Shown: positions 14,889 through 23,287 of the stretch, in pieces
How the letters are laid out: each line of letters starts with the position of its first letter
How positions within the stretch are numbered: position 1 is the stretch's first letter
Source of the DNA: Acidobacteriota bacterium
Lineage (GTDB): Bacteria; Acidobacteriota; Aminicenantia; UBA2199
Direction of reading: 5' to 3'
Assembly: GCA_025456205.1 (NCBI GenBank)
Contig: JALOLA010000024.1
Location: forward strand, 1-36,709
Length of the DNA stretch: 36,709 bases
Translations under genes and position numbers: made by a program
Notes under the pieces: model-generated
Databases searched by the model: none
What the model was told of the DNA's origin: nothing
Seen by the model: only the letters and a program-made list of their open reading frames with translations

Positions 14889-16661
14889 TCAGTCGTCCGC
14901 CAGGGCGAACAGGCAGAACGTTCCCGGCCCCGCGTGGGCGCCGAGGACGGCCGCGCCGACCGCCTGGTAGATGGACGAGATGCGCAGCGGCGATTTGGCC
15001 AGCTCGTCCTCCAGCAGCAGGGCCGCCTGCGGGTTGTCGGTATAGACGACCCCCAGGGAATAAGACCTGGCCAGGTCGAGCTTCTTCAGGAAGCGGCGCA
15101 CGACCTTCCGCTCCTTGCGGCGCGTGCTGAGCAGCGCCCCCTTCCTGACCAGCTTCCCCTTCTCGAAGGCCACCAGGGGCCGGATGCCGAGCAGGCGGGT
15201 GACGGTCCCGGCCGCCGGCGGCAGGCGGCCGCCGCGCACGGCGTATTCCAGCGACTCGACATAGCCCAGGGAAATCACCCCCTGGCGCCGGCTCTCGATC
15301 CCCGCCGCAGCCTGTTCCATGCCCAGGCCCTGCTCCAGGAGCCGCAGGGCCCGGCAGAAGAGCAGGCCGCTGCCAGCCGAGACATTGAGCGTGTCGACGA
15401 CGCGCACCCTGGCCTGGTCGGCCGCGGGCAGCTGGCGCACGGCCGCCAGCGCGTTCCGGTACGAGCCGCTCAGGAGCGAGGAGAGGCTGAAGAAGAGCAC
15501 CTGCCGCTTGCGGGCCAGGGCCGCCGTGAAGGCGTCCTTGAAATCCTGCGGCGCCGGCTGAGAGGTTTTGACCACCAAATCCTTCTCGGCCCGCATGCGC
15601 CGGTACAGGTCCTCCTTGGCGATCTCGATCCGGTCGCGGAAATAGCGGTCATTGAGCAGGATCTGCAGGGGCACGACACCGACGGCCATGGCCTTTTCCG
15701 TCCCCGCCGGTATGTCGACGGCCGAATCGGCGAGCAGGGCGATGTCGAGCTCCGGCAGGCCTGCCGGGACCGGGCGCAGGGAATCGACCTTGCGCGAGAG
15801 GATCTCGCCGTAGCGGGCGATCTCCGCCTGGGCGCCCTCCGGGTCGTCGGTATGCAGGTGCAGGTGGAACAGGTCGGCGTCGCCGGCGATGAGCAGCGAG
15901 TCCCCCCGCCCCTTCAGCAGCTCCTTGAAGAATTCGCGCTCCCGGCGCGGGCGCACCACCCATTCGGCGCAGTACGCCAGCTCGGACGCGTCCACCGCCC
16001 GGGGCGACTGCTCGTAGGCGGAGCTGTCGGAGCCATCCTCGCCGCCGTCCCGACCGCTCACCGCCGCGGCCATGCCCTTGAAGAACAGGAAAAAACCCAG
16101 GCCGCCGGCGTCGACCACGCGCGCCTTCCTCATCTGCGGCAGGATGTCGCGCGTCTTTTCCAGGATCTCCTTGGCCTTGATGATCACTTTCTCGAAGATC
16201 ACCTGATAGCGTTCGCCGCACAGGGCCAGGCGCTTGAATTCCTCGGCGCTATGGCGCAGCACGGTGAGGATCGTCCCCTCGCGGGGATCGGCCACGGCGG
16301 CATAGGTCTCGCGCACCGCCTTTTCCATGGCCAGGCTGAAATCGGCCGGCCCGATCGTCGCCAGCCCCTTCATGCCCTGGGCGAAGGAGAAGAAGAACTG
16401 CGAGAAAATGACCCCGGAATTGCCCTTGGCCGAGAGCAGCATCTCCTGGGCCAGGCGGGCGGCCAGGTCGTCCAGGCGCGGCTCGCCGATGGCGTCGATG
16501 CGGTCGTAGACCGGCCGCAGCGTGTGGACCAGGTTGTCTCCCGTGTCACCATCGGCGACGGGAAAAACGTTGATGCGGTTCAGCAGGTCGCGGTCCTGGA
16601 AGAGGTGCTCCATTCCGCGCTTGATGATCTCCCTGAACTTGGCGGCGTCGATCTCCTTCAT
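14889..16661 (-). CDS. Fatty acid kinase fusion: FakA (DAK2) + FakB (DegV)
   Basis: 590-aa fusion. Residues ~1-200 are the ATP-binding DAK2 kinase domain of FakA, with INVFPVADGDTGDNL (acidic Mg ligands D37, D39, D42) and LLSAKGNSGVIFSQFF. Residues ~215-305 match the FakA middle domain (AYCAEWVV, LFHLHLHTDDPE). From ~308 to the end is a DegV/FakB fatty-acid-binding domain: IALLADSAVDIP, VKTSQPAPQDF, LFFSLSSLLSGSYRNA, GIRPLVAFEKGKLV. In Firmicutes FakA and FakB are separate and FakB carries the acyl chain that FakA phosphorylates to acyl-phosphate for phospholipid synthesis. Here both are in one chain, with FakB in place of the FakA C-terminal domain. ATG overlaps the polA stop by 4 nt. Function by homology is good; activity of the fused form is inferred. 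Confidence 0.88.
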   Translation of the reverse strand: MKEIDAAKFREIIKRGMEHLFQDRDLLNRINVFPVADGDTGDNLVHTLRPVYDRIDAIGEPRLDDLAARLAQEMLLSAKGNSGVIFSQFFFSFAQGMKGLATIGPADFSLAMEKAVRETYAAVADPREGTILTVLRHSAEEFKRLALCGERYQVIFEKVIIKAKEILEKTRDILPQMRKARVVDAGGLGFFLFFKGMAAAVSGRDGGEDGSDSSAYEQSPRAVDASELAYCAEWVVRPRREREFFKELLKGRGDSLLIAGDADLFHLHLHTDDPEGAQAEIARYGEILSRKVDSLRPVPAGLPELDIALLADSAVDIPAGTEKAMAVGVVPLQILLNDRYFRDRIEIAKEDLYRRMRAEKDLVVKTSQPAPQDFKDAFTAALARKRQVLFFSLSSLLSGSYRNALAAVRQLPAADQARVRVVDTLNVSAGSGLLFCRALRLLEQGLGMEQAAAGIESRRQGVISLGYVESLEYAVRGGRLPPAAGTVTRLLGIRPLVAFEKGKLVRKGALLSTRRKERKVVRRFLKKLDLARSYSLGVVYTDNPQAALLLEDELAKSPLRISSIYQAVGAAVLGAHAGPGTFCLFALADD

Positions 16662-19348
16662 GCCCGCTCCTCGAGCGCGCCCATGTCGGCCCAGTTCACC
16701 CCTTTTTTCAGGCTCACGCGCAGGGGCACGTCCAGCGGCGCGGCGCCCTCCATCTCACGGCGCACCAGGTCGGCCAGGGCCTGTTCCTCGCCGGGCGGGA
16801 ACTCGAACACCAGCTCGTCGTGGACCTGCAGCAGCAGGCGGCTCTGCAGCGGGCGCAGGCGCTCATGGATGCGGATCATCGCCATCTTGATGATATCGGC
16901 GGCGCTGCCCTGGATGATGGTGTTGATGGCCATGCGGTTGCCGTTCTCCTTGACGTTGCGGTTGGAGCTCTGTACCTCGGGAATGGGGCGGAAGCGGCCG
17001 GACAGGGTGCGCACTTCGGGCTCCTTCACGGCGCCGGCGATCACGCCGTCCATGAAGCGCTTCACGCCGCTGTAGGTCTCGAAGTAGCGTTCGATGAAGT
17101 CCTTGGCCTCGGCGAAGCTGACCCCCAGCTCCTTGGCCAGGGAAAAGGCGCCGCTGCCGTAAATGATGGAGAAGTTGATGATCTTGGCCCGCCGGCGCAG
17201 TTCCTGGCGCTGGGCGAAGAGGTCGGCGCCGAACACCAGGTCGGCGGTGCGCTGATGGATGTCCGCCCCTTCGGCGAACGCCCGCTTCAGGGTCTCGTCA
17301 CCGGAAAAATGGGCCATGACCCGCAGCTCGATCTGCGAGTAGTCGGCCGACAGCAGCAGCCGGCCCGGGGCGGCGACAAAGGCCCGGCGCAGGTTGAGCC
17401 CGGCAACGTCCCCGACCGGGATGTTCTGCAGGTTGGGGTTGGAGGAGGACAGGCGGCCGGTGGCCGTGACCGTCTGGTTGAACTGGGTATGGACGCGGTC
17501 CTGCCCGTCCAGGTTCTCCAGCAGCCCCTGCACGTAGGTGGCATGGAGCTTCTTGAAGGTGCGGTGAGCGACGATCCTCTCCACGACGGGGAAGCCCTTC
17601 AGCTCGCTCAGCACCTCGCTGTCGGTCGACTGCGCCCCGGTCTTGCGCGTTTTCTTGCTCTGCGGCAGACCCATCTTTTCGAAGAGCAGCTCGGCCAGCT
17701 GCTGGGGGGAGTTCAGGTTGAAGTCATAGCCTGCCAGCTCGCGGGCCTCCTTCTCGGCGACAGCGATCTGGCCGCGCAGGCGCTCGTCGGCGGCCTGCAG
17801 GAAAGCGCGGTCGACGCCGATGCCGTGCCATTCCATGTCCAGCAGCACCCCTGACAGCGGCACCTCGATGTCGCGGTAGAGGGCGAGGAGCTGCTTCTCC
17901 CGCAGCTGCGGCAGCAGCTTCTCCACCAGCCGACCGGAGCAGTCGGCGTCGGCCCAGCAGTAGCCGCCGACCTTCTCCACCGCCACCTCGGCGATGGGCA
18001 CCTGGCTGCGGCCCTTGCCGACGAGCTCCTCGAAGGTGACCTGGCGCACGCCCAGGAATTCGGCGCTCAGCTCCTTCAGCTGGTGCGAGCGGCGGTTGGG
18101 GAACAGCAGGTAGGACATGATCATGGTGTCGTGCTCGACGCCGGCGACGGTCATGCCCAGCTGCCGCAGGTGCAGCATGTCGAATTTCAGGTTGTGCCCG
18201 GTCTTCTTGATCCCCGGGTCGGCGAAGACGCCGGCCAGTTCCTTCTTGAAATCGGCGCAGGTCAGCGAAAAGCGGCCCGCCTGGGCCGGCGGCACCAGGA
18301 AAGGCAGGTAGTAGGCCTCGCCGGCGACGGCCAGGGCCACCCCGACGATGTCGGCCTTGTGGAACTCGAGGGCCGTGGTCTCGATATCCCAGGCGAAGCT
18401 CCCTGCCGCCCGTGCTTTTTTGGCAAGCGCCGGCAGCTCGCCGGTCTTCTCGACCAGGCGCACCGGGTTGGCTTCCTCCCCGGCGGCAGCTGCGGGCGCG
18501 GCGGCGCTCATTTTTTTCAGCAGGCTGTCGAACTGCAGGCGGCGGTAGAGATCCAGCAGGCGTTCGTCACAGCGGGGGGTGAAGGGCGGCAGTTCGAGCT
18601 CGAGGTCCACTTTGGGGATGCGGGCCAGGTCCAGCAGCTGGCGCCAGGGCTCGAGCTGGTGGCGGTGGGCGGCGATCTTTTCCCTGAGCTTGCCGTCGAC
18701 CCGGTCCAGGTCGCGCAGCATGGCGTCCAGGCTGCCGAATTTTTCGATCAGCCGGGTGGCGGTCTTGTCGCCGACACCGGGGATGCCGGGGATGTTGTCC
18801 GACGCGTCGCCGGCCAGCGCCAGGTAGTCGACGATCTGCTCGGGAAACACCCCGAAGAACTCCTTGACCTCGGGGCGGCCCAATTTTTTCTTGAGCTTGG
18901 GGTGGTAGACGAAGACGCGCTCGCCTACCAACTGGAACAGGTCCTTGTCGGCGGAGAATATCAGCACCTCGGCGCCGGCGTCGGCATAGCGCCGGGCCAG
19001 CAGCGCGATGATGTCGTCCCCTTCCAGCCCGGGCTGCGCCAGGGAATGGATGCCGCGGTGGGCCAGGTATTCGCGCACGGCGGGCAGCTGCTGCAGCAGC
19101 TCCTCGGGCGGGAGCAGGCGCTTGGCCTTGTACTCGGGATAAAGCTCGCGGCGGAACGTCTTTTCCTTGCTGTCGAAGGCCACGGCCAGGCGCGCGGGGC
19201 GCAATTCCTTGATCAGGCTCTCCATGCGGCTGATGAATCCGTAGACGGCGCCGGTGGGCTCGTTCTGCAGGGTGCGCATGGCCTGGTGGGAGTAAAAGGA
19301 GCTGAACACCAGGTACATGCCGTCGATGAGCAGGACGCTTTCGGGCAT
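16658..19348 (-). CDS. polA: DNA polymerase I
   Basis: 896-aa complete Pol I with all three domains. 5' nuclease (residues 1-~280): LLIDGMYLVF, VAFDSKEKTFR, GLEGDD, FSADKDLFQLV, GDASDNIPGIPGVGDKTA. 3'-5' proofreading exonuclease appears intact: FAWDIETTALEF (motif I), TGHNLKFDMLHL (motif II), YCWADADCSGRL (motif III). Polymerase: SADYSQIELRVMAHFSGD (motif A), RRRAKIINFSIIYGSG (motif B), LLQVHDELVFEFP (motif C). Role: Okazaki-fragment processing and repair patch synthesis, e.g. after UvdE nicking. Lies 3 nt after the small conserved gene upstream, and overlaps the FakA-FakB fusion downstream by 4 nt; one leaderless-type promoter at 19691-19719 probably serves all three. Confidence 0.97.
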   Translation of the reverse strand: MPESVLLIDGMYLVFSSFYSHQAMRTLQNEPTGAVYGFISRMESLIKELRPARLAVAFDSKEKTFRRELYPEYKAKRLLPPEELLQQLPAVREYLAHRGIHSLAQPGLEGDDIIALLARRYADAGAEVLIFSADKDLFQLVGERVFVYHPKLKKKLGRPEVKEFFGVFPEQIVDYLALAGDASDNIPGIPGVGDKTATRLIEKFGSLDAMLRDLDRVDGKLREKIAAHRHQLEPWRQLLDLARIPKVDLELELPPFTPRCDERLLDLYRRLQFDSLLKKMSAAAPAAAAGEEANPVRLVEKTGELPALAKKARAAGSFAWDIETTALEFHKADIVGVALAVAGEAYYLPFLVPPAQAGRFSLTCADFKKELAGVFADPGIKKTGHNLKFDMLHLRQLGMTVAGVEHDTMIMSYLLFPNRRSHQLKELSAEFLGVRQVTFEELVGKGRSQVPIAEVAVEKVGGYCWADADCSGRLVEKLLPQLREKQLLALYRDIEVPLSGVLLDMEWHGIGVDRAFLQAADERLRGQIAVAEKEARELAGYDFNLNSPQQLAELLFEKMGLPQSKKTRKTGAQSTDSEVLSELKGFPVVERIVAHRTFKKLHATYVQGLLENLDGQDRVHTQFNQTVTATGRLSSSNPNLQNIPVGDVAGLNLRRAFVAAPGRLLLSADYSQIELRVMAHFSGDETLKRAFAEGADIHQRTADLVFGADLFAQRQELRRRAKIINFSIIYGSGAFSLAKELGVSFAEAKDFIERYFETYSGVKRFMDGVIAGAVKEPEVRTLSGRFRPIPEVQSSNRNVKENGNRMAINTIIQGSAADIIKMAMIRIHERLRPLQSRLLLQVHDELVFEFPPGEEQALADLVRREMEGAAPLDVPLRVSLKKGVNWADMGALEERA

Positions 19349-19351
19349 GGA

Positions 19352-19684
19352 TCAGGGGTTTTCGTTGTTCAGGTATTCCAGGACCATCTCATCCAGGGTC
19401 TGGTCCTCGATGTCCTGGGTGTCCATGGACATCAGATGCGAGAACCGCCCCTCCTTCAGCTCGGAGATGACCTGGTCATGCTGGGTCTTCATCAGGCTCT
19501 TGACCTTCTTGATCTTGTCGCTCGACTCCAGCAGGTGGGCGTAGGAAATGCGCCGCGAGAGCAGGATCTCGCCATGGAGGTAGACCAGGGTCTCGATCAG
19601 GGGATTGCCCTGCCCCTTGTCCTCGGTCTGGATGTGGAACACTTCCTGGCGGTACTTGATATCGGTGTTGTAGCCCACGATCAT
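19352..19684 (-). CDS. Small conserved protein heading the polA operon
   Basis: 110-aa soluble protein of unknown function. The N-terminal MIVGYNTDIKYRQEVFHIQTEDKGQGNPLIETLVYLHGEIL matches, by memory of the pattern, a small conserved family in Deltaproteobacteria, Acidobacteria and relatives whose members also read NxxxY...FHxQTED...NP; no function is known to me. The C-terminal half is helical and charged and ends in an acidic DIEDQTLDEMVLEYL. It is the first gene of a likely three-gene transcript with polA and the fatty acid kinase fusion; its ATG lies 6 nt downstream of the -10 box, so this protein is expected to be translated from a leaderless mRNA. Confidence 0.8.
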   Translation of the reverse strand: MIVGYNTDIKYRQEVFHIQTEDKGQGNPLIETLVYLHGEILLSRRISYAHLLESSDKIKKVKSLMKTQHDQVISELKEGRFSHLMSMDTQDIEDQTLDEMVLEYLNNENP

Positions 19685-19690
19685 GTCCCC

Positions 19691-19719
19691 ATCATAAATA
19701 AATCAGAGTCAACTGTCAA
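19691..19719 (-). promoter_or_regulatory. Leaderless-type promoter of the polA operon
   Basis: Minus strand: TTGACA at 19719-19714, 17-nt spacer, TATGAT at 19696-19691, then 6 nt (GGGGAC) to the ATG at 19684. Transcription should begin at the start codon. Confidence 0.8.
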
Positions 19720-19738
19720 GAAAACAGGACGAACCGCC

Positions 19739-19766
19739 GTGAAAAGTGAAAGGTGAAAAGTGAAAT
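19739..19766 (+). repeat. Heptad array 2 left arm (GTGAAAR x4)
   Basis: Four 7-bp units of GTGAAAN starting at 19739, 19746, 19753 and 19760. Its inverted partner begins 54 nt downstream at 19821. Confidence 0.9.
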
Positions 19767-19820
19767 GGGGCCGCAATGAAAAACCAGAAAGGGACCCGGT
19801 GGATTCTTCGTTCTTCTCTC

Positions 19821-19876
19821 TTCACTCTTCACTTTTCACCTTTCACTTTTTACTTTTCAGTTTTTACTTTTCACTG
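19821..19876 (+). repeat. Heptad array 2 right arm (TTYACTT x8)
   Basis: Eight consecutive 7-bp units, consensus TTYACTT (starts 19821 to 19870), reverse complement of the left arm, with exact pairing over ~20 bp. Weaker pyrimidine heptads extend upstream to ~19807. It runs into the promoter of the radical SAM gene and supplies that promoter's -35. Confidence 0.9.
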
Positions 19877-19891
19877 CTTTTGCTTTACAAT
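19863..19891 (+). promoter_or_regulatory. Leaderless-type promoter built on a heptad repeat
   Basis: TTTACT at 19863-19868 (inside the heptad array), 17-nt spacer, TACAAT at 19886-19891, then 6 nt to the ATG at 19898. Confidence 0.72.
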
Positions 19892-19897
19892 CCGCCC

Positions 19898-20758
19898 ATG
19901 CCCAATTCACGCTGGCGAGCTTTTCTGGCCCGCACGCGCTTCGAGGCGCGGATCTGGCAGGCCGTGCGTTCCGGGCCGCCGTTCCGCTCGCGGCTGGACC
20001 GCATCATCATCGACCTGACCCACGAGTGCGACCTGGCCTGTCTCGACTGCAACCGCTCCTGCGGCGCCAACCAGGCTCCGGCGGCAGAGCGCATCGCCCT
20101 GGAGCAGGTGCGCCGCTTCGTCGCCGAGAGCCTGGAGGCCGGCAAGCGCTGGCGCCGCATCATGCTCGAGGGCGGCGAGCCGACCCTGCACCCGCAGCTG
20201 GAGGAGATCATCGACGAGCTCCTGCGCTACCGCCGGAGCGCTCATGCGCATTGCGAGATCGAGCTTTGCTCCAATGGCCACGGCCCGCAAGCGGCCAAGG
20301 CGCTGCGGCGCCTGCCGCGCGGCGTGCGGGTGAAGAATTCCGCCAAGAGCACCGGCCCGGCGCAGGGGCATTTCGCTTTCAACGTCGCCCCGTGCGACCT
20401 GGCCGAATTCGCCGGGGCGGACTACTCCCAGGGCTGCTACATCCACCGCATCTTCGGCCTGGGGTTGACGCGCAGCGGCTACTACCCGCATCCCGTCTGC
20501 GCCGGGATCGACCGCGTCTTCGGCTTTGACATCGGCATGAAGCGCCTTCCCGCCAGCGCCGGGGAAATGGCCGCGCAAATGCGCCGGCTATGCCCGCTTT
20601 GCGGCCATTTCCGCGAATTCCGCAGCGCTGGCGACCGGTGGCCGCGCTTCGAAGGGCGCGGCGGCAGCGGCGCCTTCCCGCCGGGGAGCCGATCCCCCAG
20701 CTGGAAAAAAGCCTACCGCTCCTTCCATGAAGAACGCCCCGTTCTCAGCCTCTACTGA
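19898..20758 (+). CDS. Radical SAM protein of a surface-glycan cassette
   Basis: 286-aa radical SAM protein. The cluster motif is CDLACLDC (C44, C48, C51), followed by MLEGGEPTLHPQ (residues 89-100), the usual GGEP element. A C-terminal set of Cys (C180, C201, C232, C235, including CPLC) could hold an auxiliary Fe-S cluster of SPASM/twitch type. Substrate unknown. The reading frame is open upstream through the heptad array, but ATG 19898 is chosen because the promoter -10 lies just 6 nt before it. The stop is followed one base later by the ATG of the next gene; the four-gene cassette with two glycosyltransferases suggests modification of a cell-surface glycan or its lipid carrier. Confidence 0.8.
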   Translation: MPNSRWRAFLARTRFEARIWQAVRSGPPFRSRLDRIIIDLTHECDLACLDCNRSCGANQAPAAERIALEQVRRFVAESLEAGKRWRRIMLEGGEPTLHPQLEEIIDELLRYRRSAHAHCEIELCSNGHGPQAAKALRRLPRGVRVKNSAKSTGPAQGHFAFNVAPCDLAEFAGADYSQGCYIHRIFGLGLTRSGYYPHPVCAGIDRVFGFDIGMKRLPASAGEMAAQMRRLCPLCGHFREFRSAGDRWPRFEGRGGSGAFPPGSRSPSWKKAYRSFHEERPVLSLY

Positions 20759-20759
20759 A

Positions 20760-22388
20760 ATGGGCTCGCGCGTGCTGGCCATCGCCCTCGACGCCGCCGA
20801 CTGGGAGCGCATCCAGGCGTGGGCCGCGCGCGGGCTGTTGCCCAACCTCAAGGCGCTCGCGGAGCGGGGATCGTACTGCGCCCTGGAGAATTATCCCCTC
20901 TATCGCAATGAAAGCCCCTGGGTCAGCATGCTGACCGGCTGCCTGCCCGGCAGGACCGGGTACTGGACCCCGCTGAACTACCGCCCCCGCGGCTACCGCG
21001 TCGGCGCCGGCGGCGCCTATTCATTCGCCCCGTTCCGGCCATTTTTCGCCCAGGCCCCGGGCCAGCGGGTCACCGTATTCGATTTGCCTCACTGTGGTCG
21101 CCTCTTTCCCGAGGTCGCCGGGGTCCAGGTCCTGGGCTGGGGAGCGCATTCGCCCATGAGCGGCGGCCGCTCTTGCCCGGCGGGCCTGTTCGGCCGGCTG
21201 CAGCGCCGCTTCGGCTCGCACCCGGCCCGGCGCACGCAGAACCGCGGCTCCTGGTGGGACGGCGAACGGCTGTCGAGGCTGCACGCCGCCCTGCGCGAAG
21301 GCATCCGCAGGCGCGGCGCCCTCCTGAAGGCCCTGCGCGCGGAGCATCCGGCCGATCTGAGCCTGCTGGCCTTCAGCGAGCTGCATATCGCCGGCCACCA
21401 CTTCTGGCATCTCAGCGATCCCGCCCACCCCGCCTTTGGCCGCAACGATCCTGCCCTGCCCGACTATCTCCTGGACGTGTACCAGGCGACCGACCGCGAG
21501 CTGGGGCGGCTGCTGGAAGGGCTGGCCGGCGACGAGAATCTTCTTCTGTTCTCCCCGGAGGGCGGGGCCGTGAACTGGTGTGACCTGAACAGCATGGTTT
21601 TCCTGCCGGAGCTCCTGTTCCGCTGGGAATTTCCCGGTGGCTCCCTGTTTCATTCTCCTGGCCACGGCAAGGCCGACCCGGGGCCCCCGTCGCGACCGCG
21701 CTGCAAGGACTGGCCGCAAGCCCTCTGGCATGACCATTACGCTGACCTGCCTCCCGGCTGGCTTCCGAAGCCGCTCCAGAGGCCGTTCAGGATGCTGGCC
21801 GGCCTCCCTGGCTGCCAATTCCCCTTCTTCCTGCTGCGCCGGCTGGGAGCGCTGCAATGGCAGCCGGCCACCTGGTACCGGCCCTGGTGGCCGCGCATGC
21901 GTGCTTTCGCCCTGCCCAGCTACGGCGACGGCTGCATCCGCATCAATCTCCGCGGCCGGGAAGCGCATGGCATCGTCGCCCCGTCCGCGGTCGAGCCTCT
22001 CTGCCGCGAACTGACGGAGCGCCTGCTGGCCCTGCGCGACCCGCGCAGCGGCCGGCCGCTGGTCCGCGAGGTCGTGCGCACGAACGCGCCGCATTCCGGG
22101 ATAGCGGCCGGCCGCGAGCCGGACGCCGACATGGTCGTGCTGTGGGAGCGTCAGGCCAACGACATGGCCGAGGACCGGGAAGCGGGGCGCCTGGGGCCGG
22201 CTCCGTTCTGGAAATCAGGCAGCCACCGGCCGAACGGCTTCGTCCTCGGCCTGGGACCGGACATCCCGCGCTGGAACGCGGGCCGGCAGGGCCGGGTGGT
22301 CGACCTGGCGCCGACCGTGCTGGACCTGCTGGGGGCGCCCCTGCCGGCGCACCTGGACGGCCGGCCGCTGTTCCGGGGAGGCGCATGA
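20760..22388 (+). CDS. Alkaline-phosphatase-superfamily phosphodiesterase-like enzyme
   Basis: 542-aa protein of the alkaline phosphatase/type I nucleotide pyrophosphatase fold. N-terminal metal strand: VLAIALDAADWERIQAW with D near residue 8; WVSMLTGCLPGRTGYW is the usual post-nucleophile helix; C-terminal VVDLAPTVLDLLGAPLPAHLDGRPL is the family ending. The nucleophile region reads YRNESPWVSMLTG, where a Thr is usual four residues before the Trp; here it is Asn, so the catalytic residue is uncertain (Ser in ESPW is possible). No signal peptide is seen. ATG 20760 starts one base after the previous stop; an alternative in-frame ATG at 20727 would overlap the radical SAM gene by 32 nt and adds 11 non-conserved residues. 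Ends with an ATGA overlap to the GT2 gene. Confidence 0.75.
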   Translation: MGSRVLAIALDAADWERIQAWAARGLLPNLKALAERGSYCALENYPLYRNESPWVSMLTGCLPGRTGYWTPLNYRPRGYRVGAGGAYSFAPFRPFFAQAPGQRVTVFDLPHCGRLFPEVAGVQVLGWGAHSPMSGGRSCPAGLFGRLQRRFGSHPARRTQNRGSWWDGERLSRLHAALREGIRRRGALLKALRAEHPADLSLLAFSELHIAGHHFWHLSDPAHPAFGRNDPALPDYLLDVYQATDRELGRLLEGLAGDENLLLFSPEGGAVNWCDLNSMVFLPELLFRWEFPGGSLFHSPGHGKADPGPPSRPRCKDWPQALWHDHYADLPPGWLPKPLQRPFRMLAGLPGCQFPFFLLRRLGALQWQPATWYRPWWPRMRAFALPSYGDGCIRINLRGREAHGIVAPSAVEPLCRELTERLLALRDPRSGRPLVREVVRTNAPHSGIAAGREPDADMVVLWERQANDMAEDREAGRLGPAPFWKSGSHRPNGFVLGLGPDIPRWNAGRQGRVVDLAPTVLDLLGAPLPAHLDGRPLFRGGA

Positions 22389-23287
22389 CCCTCCTGAGCA
22401 TCATCGTGGTATCCTGGAACGCCCGCGAGCTCCTGCGCTCGTGCCTGGACTCGCTGTACCGCCATCCGACCCGGTCGGGCTTCGAGGTCATCGTGGTGGA
22501 CAACTCGTCGAGCGACGGCTGCCCGGAGATGGTGCGGCGGGAGTTCCCCGCCGTGCGCCTGCTGGAAAACCCGGCCAATCTCGGCTTTGCCGCTGCCAGC
22601 AACCGCGGGGCGGCGGCCGCCCGGGGGCGCTACCTGCTCTTCCTCAACTCGGACACGCTCGTTCACGCCGGCACGATCGACGGCGCGCTGGCGTTCATGG
22701 AGCGGCACCCCGGCGCCGGGGTCATGGGCTGCCGGACCCTGAATGCGGATGGCTCGCCGCAAGGGACCGCGCTCGCGTTTCCCTCGCCGCAGCGGATATT
22801 CGCCAATGTCTCGGGGTTGAGCGGCGTCCTGCGTGCATTCCGCCTTCGCCGCCATCAACGCCGCCGCCGCAGCGACTACATCCAGGGTTCGTTCCTCGTC
22901 ATCCGCAAGGACGTTTTCGACCGCTGCCGCGGGTTCGACGAGCGTTTTTTCCTGTACGGCGAGGACGCCGACCTCTGCCTGCGGGTGCGGGAAACCGGCC
23001 TGACGATCGAGTACGATCCCGCCGTGTCCATCACCCATCACGGCGGCGGCAGCAGCGGCAAGGCCGCCGGTCGCCTCGCCCATTTCATCCCCGGCTGCCT
23101 CACGCTGTACGGCAAGCACCGCGGATCGCTGCGAAAAAAGCGGCTGGCGCTATTCATCCGCTCGGCGCTGGCCGTGCGCCTGCTGGCCGGATGGCTGGCG
23201 TCCCCCTCCAACTTCCGCGAGCGGCGGCGGGAAACGAAGGACCTGCTCGGCCTGCTGGCCGCGGCCGGGCATGAGAGCGACCGGTGA
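22385..23287 (+). CDS. Glycosyltransferase family 2 (rhamnosyltransferase-like)
   Basis: 300-aa GT-A fold glycosyltransferase. Motifs in order: LSIIVVSWNARELL (residues 4-17), VIVVDNSSSDG (nucleotide-sugar contact), ENPANLGFAAASNRGAA, LFLNSDT (the metal-binding N-S-D variant of DxD), YIQGSFLVIRKDVF and GFDERFFLYGEDADLCLRVRETG (acceptor/catalytic ED). This is the pattern of bacterial dTDP-rhamnosyl or related transferases for cell-surface polysaccharide. The C-terminal ~60 residues are basic and may bind the membrane. The start overlaps the stop of the previous gene by 4 nt, and its stop overlaps the GTG of the GT26 gene by 4 nt, so expression is tightly coupled. Confidence 0.9.
   Translation: MTLLSIIVVSWNARELLRSCLDSLYRHPTRSGFEVIVVDNSSSDGCPEMVRREFPAVRLLENPANLGFAAASNRGAAAARGRYLLFLNSDTLVHAGTIDGALAFMERHPGAGVMGCRTLNADGSPQGTALAFPSPQRIFANVSGLSGVLRAFRLRRHQRRRRSDYIQGSFLVIRKDVFDRCRGFDERFFLYGEDADLCLRVRETGLTIEYDPAVSITHHGGGSSGKAAGRLAHFIPGCLTLYGKHRGSLRKKRLALFIRSALAVRLLAGWLASPSNFRERRRETKDLLGLLAAAGHESDR

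Noticed and set aside
14811-17075. 754-aa plus-strand open frame
   Set aside because: Shadow of the FakA-FakB fusion and polA on the minus strand, with the same Gln/Gly/His-rich composition.
18083-19756. 557-aa plus-strand open frame
   Set aside because: Antisense to polA; no recognisable motif, composition of a GC-driven shadow.
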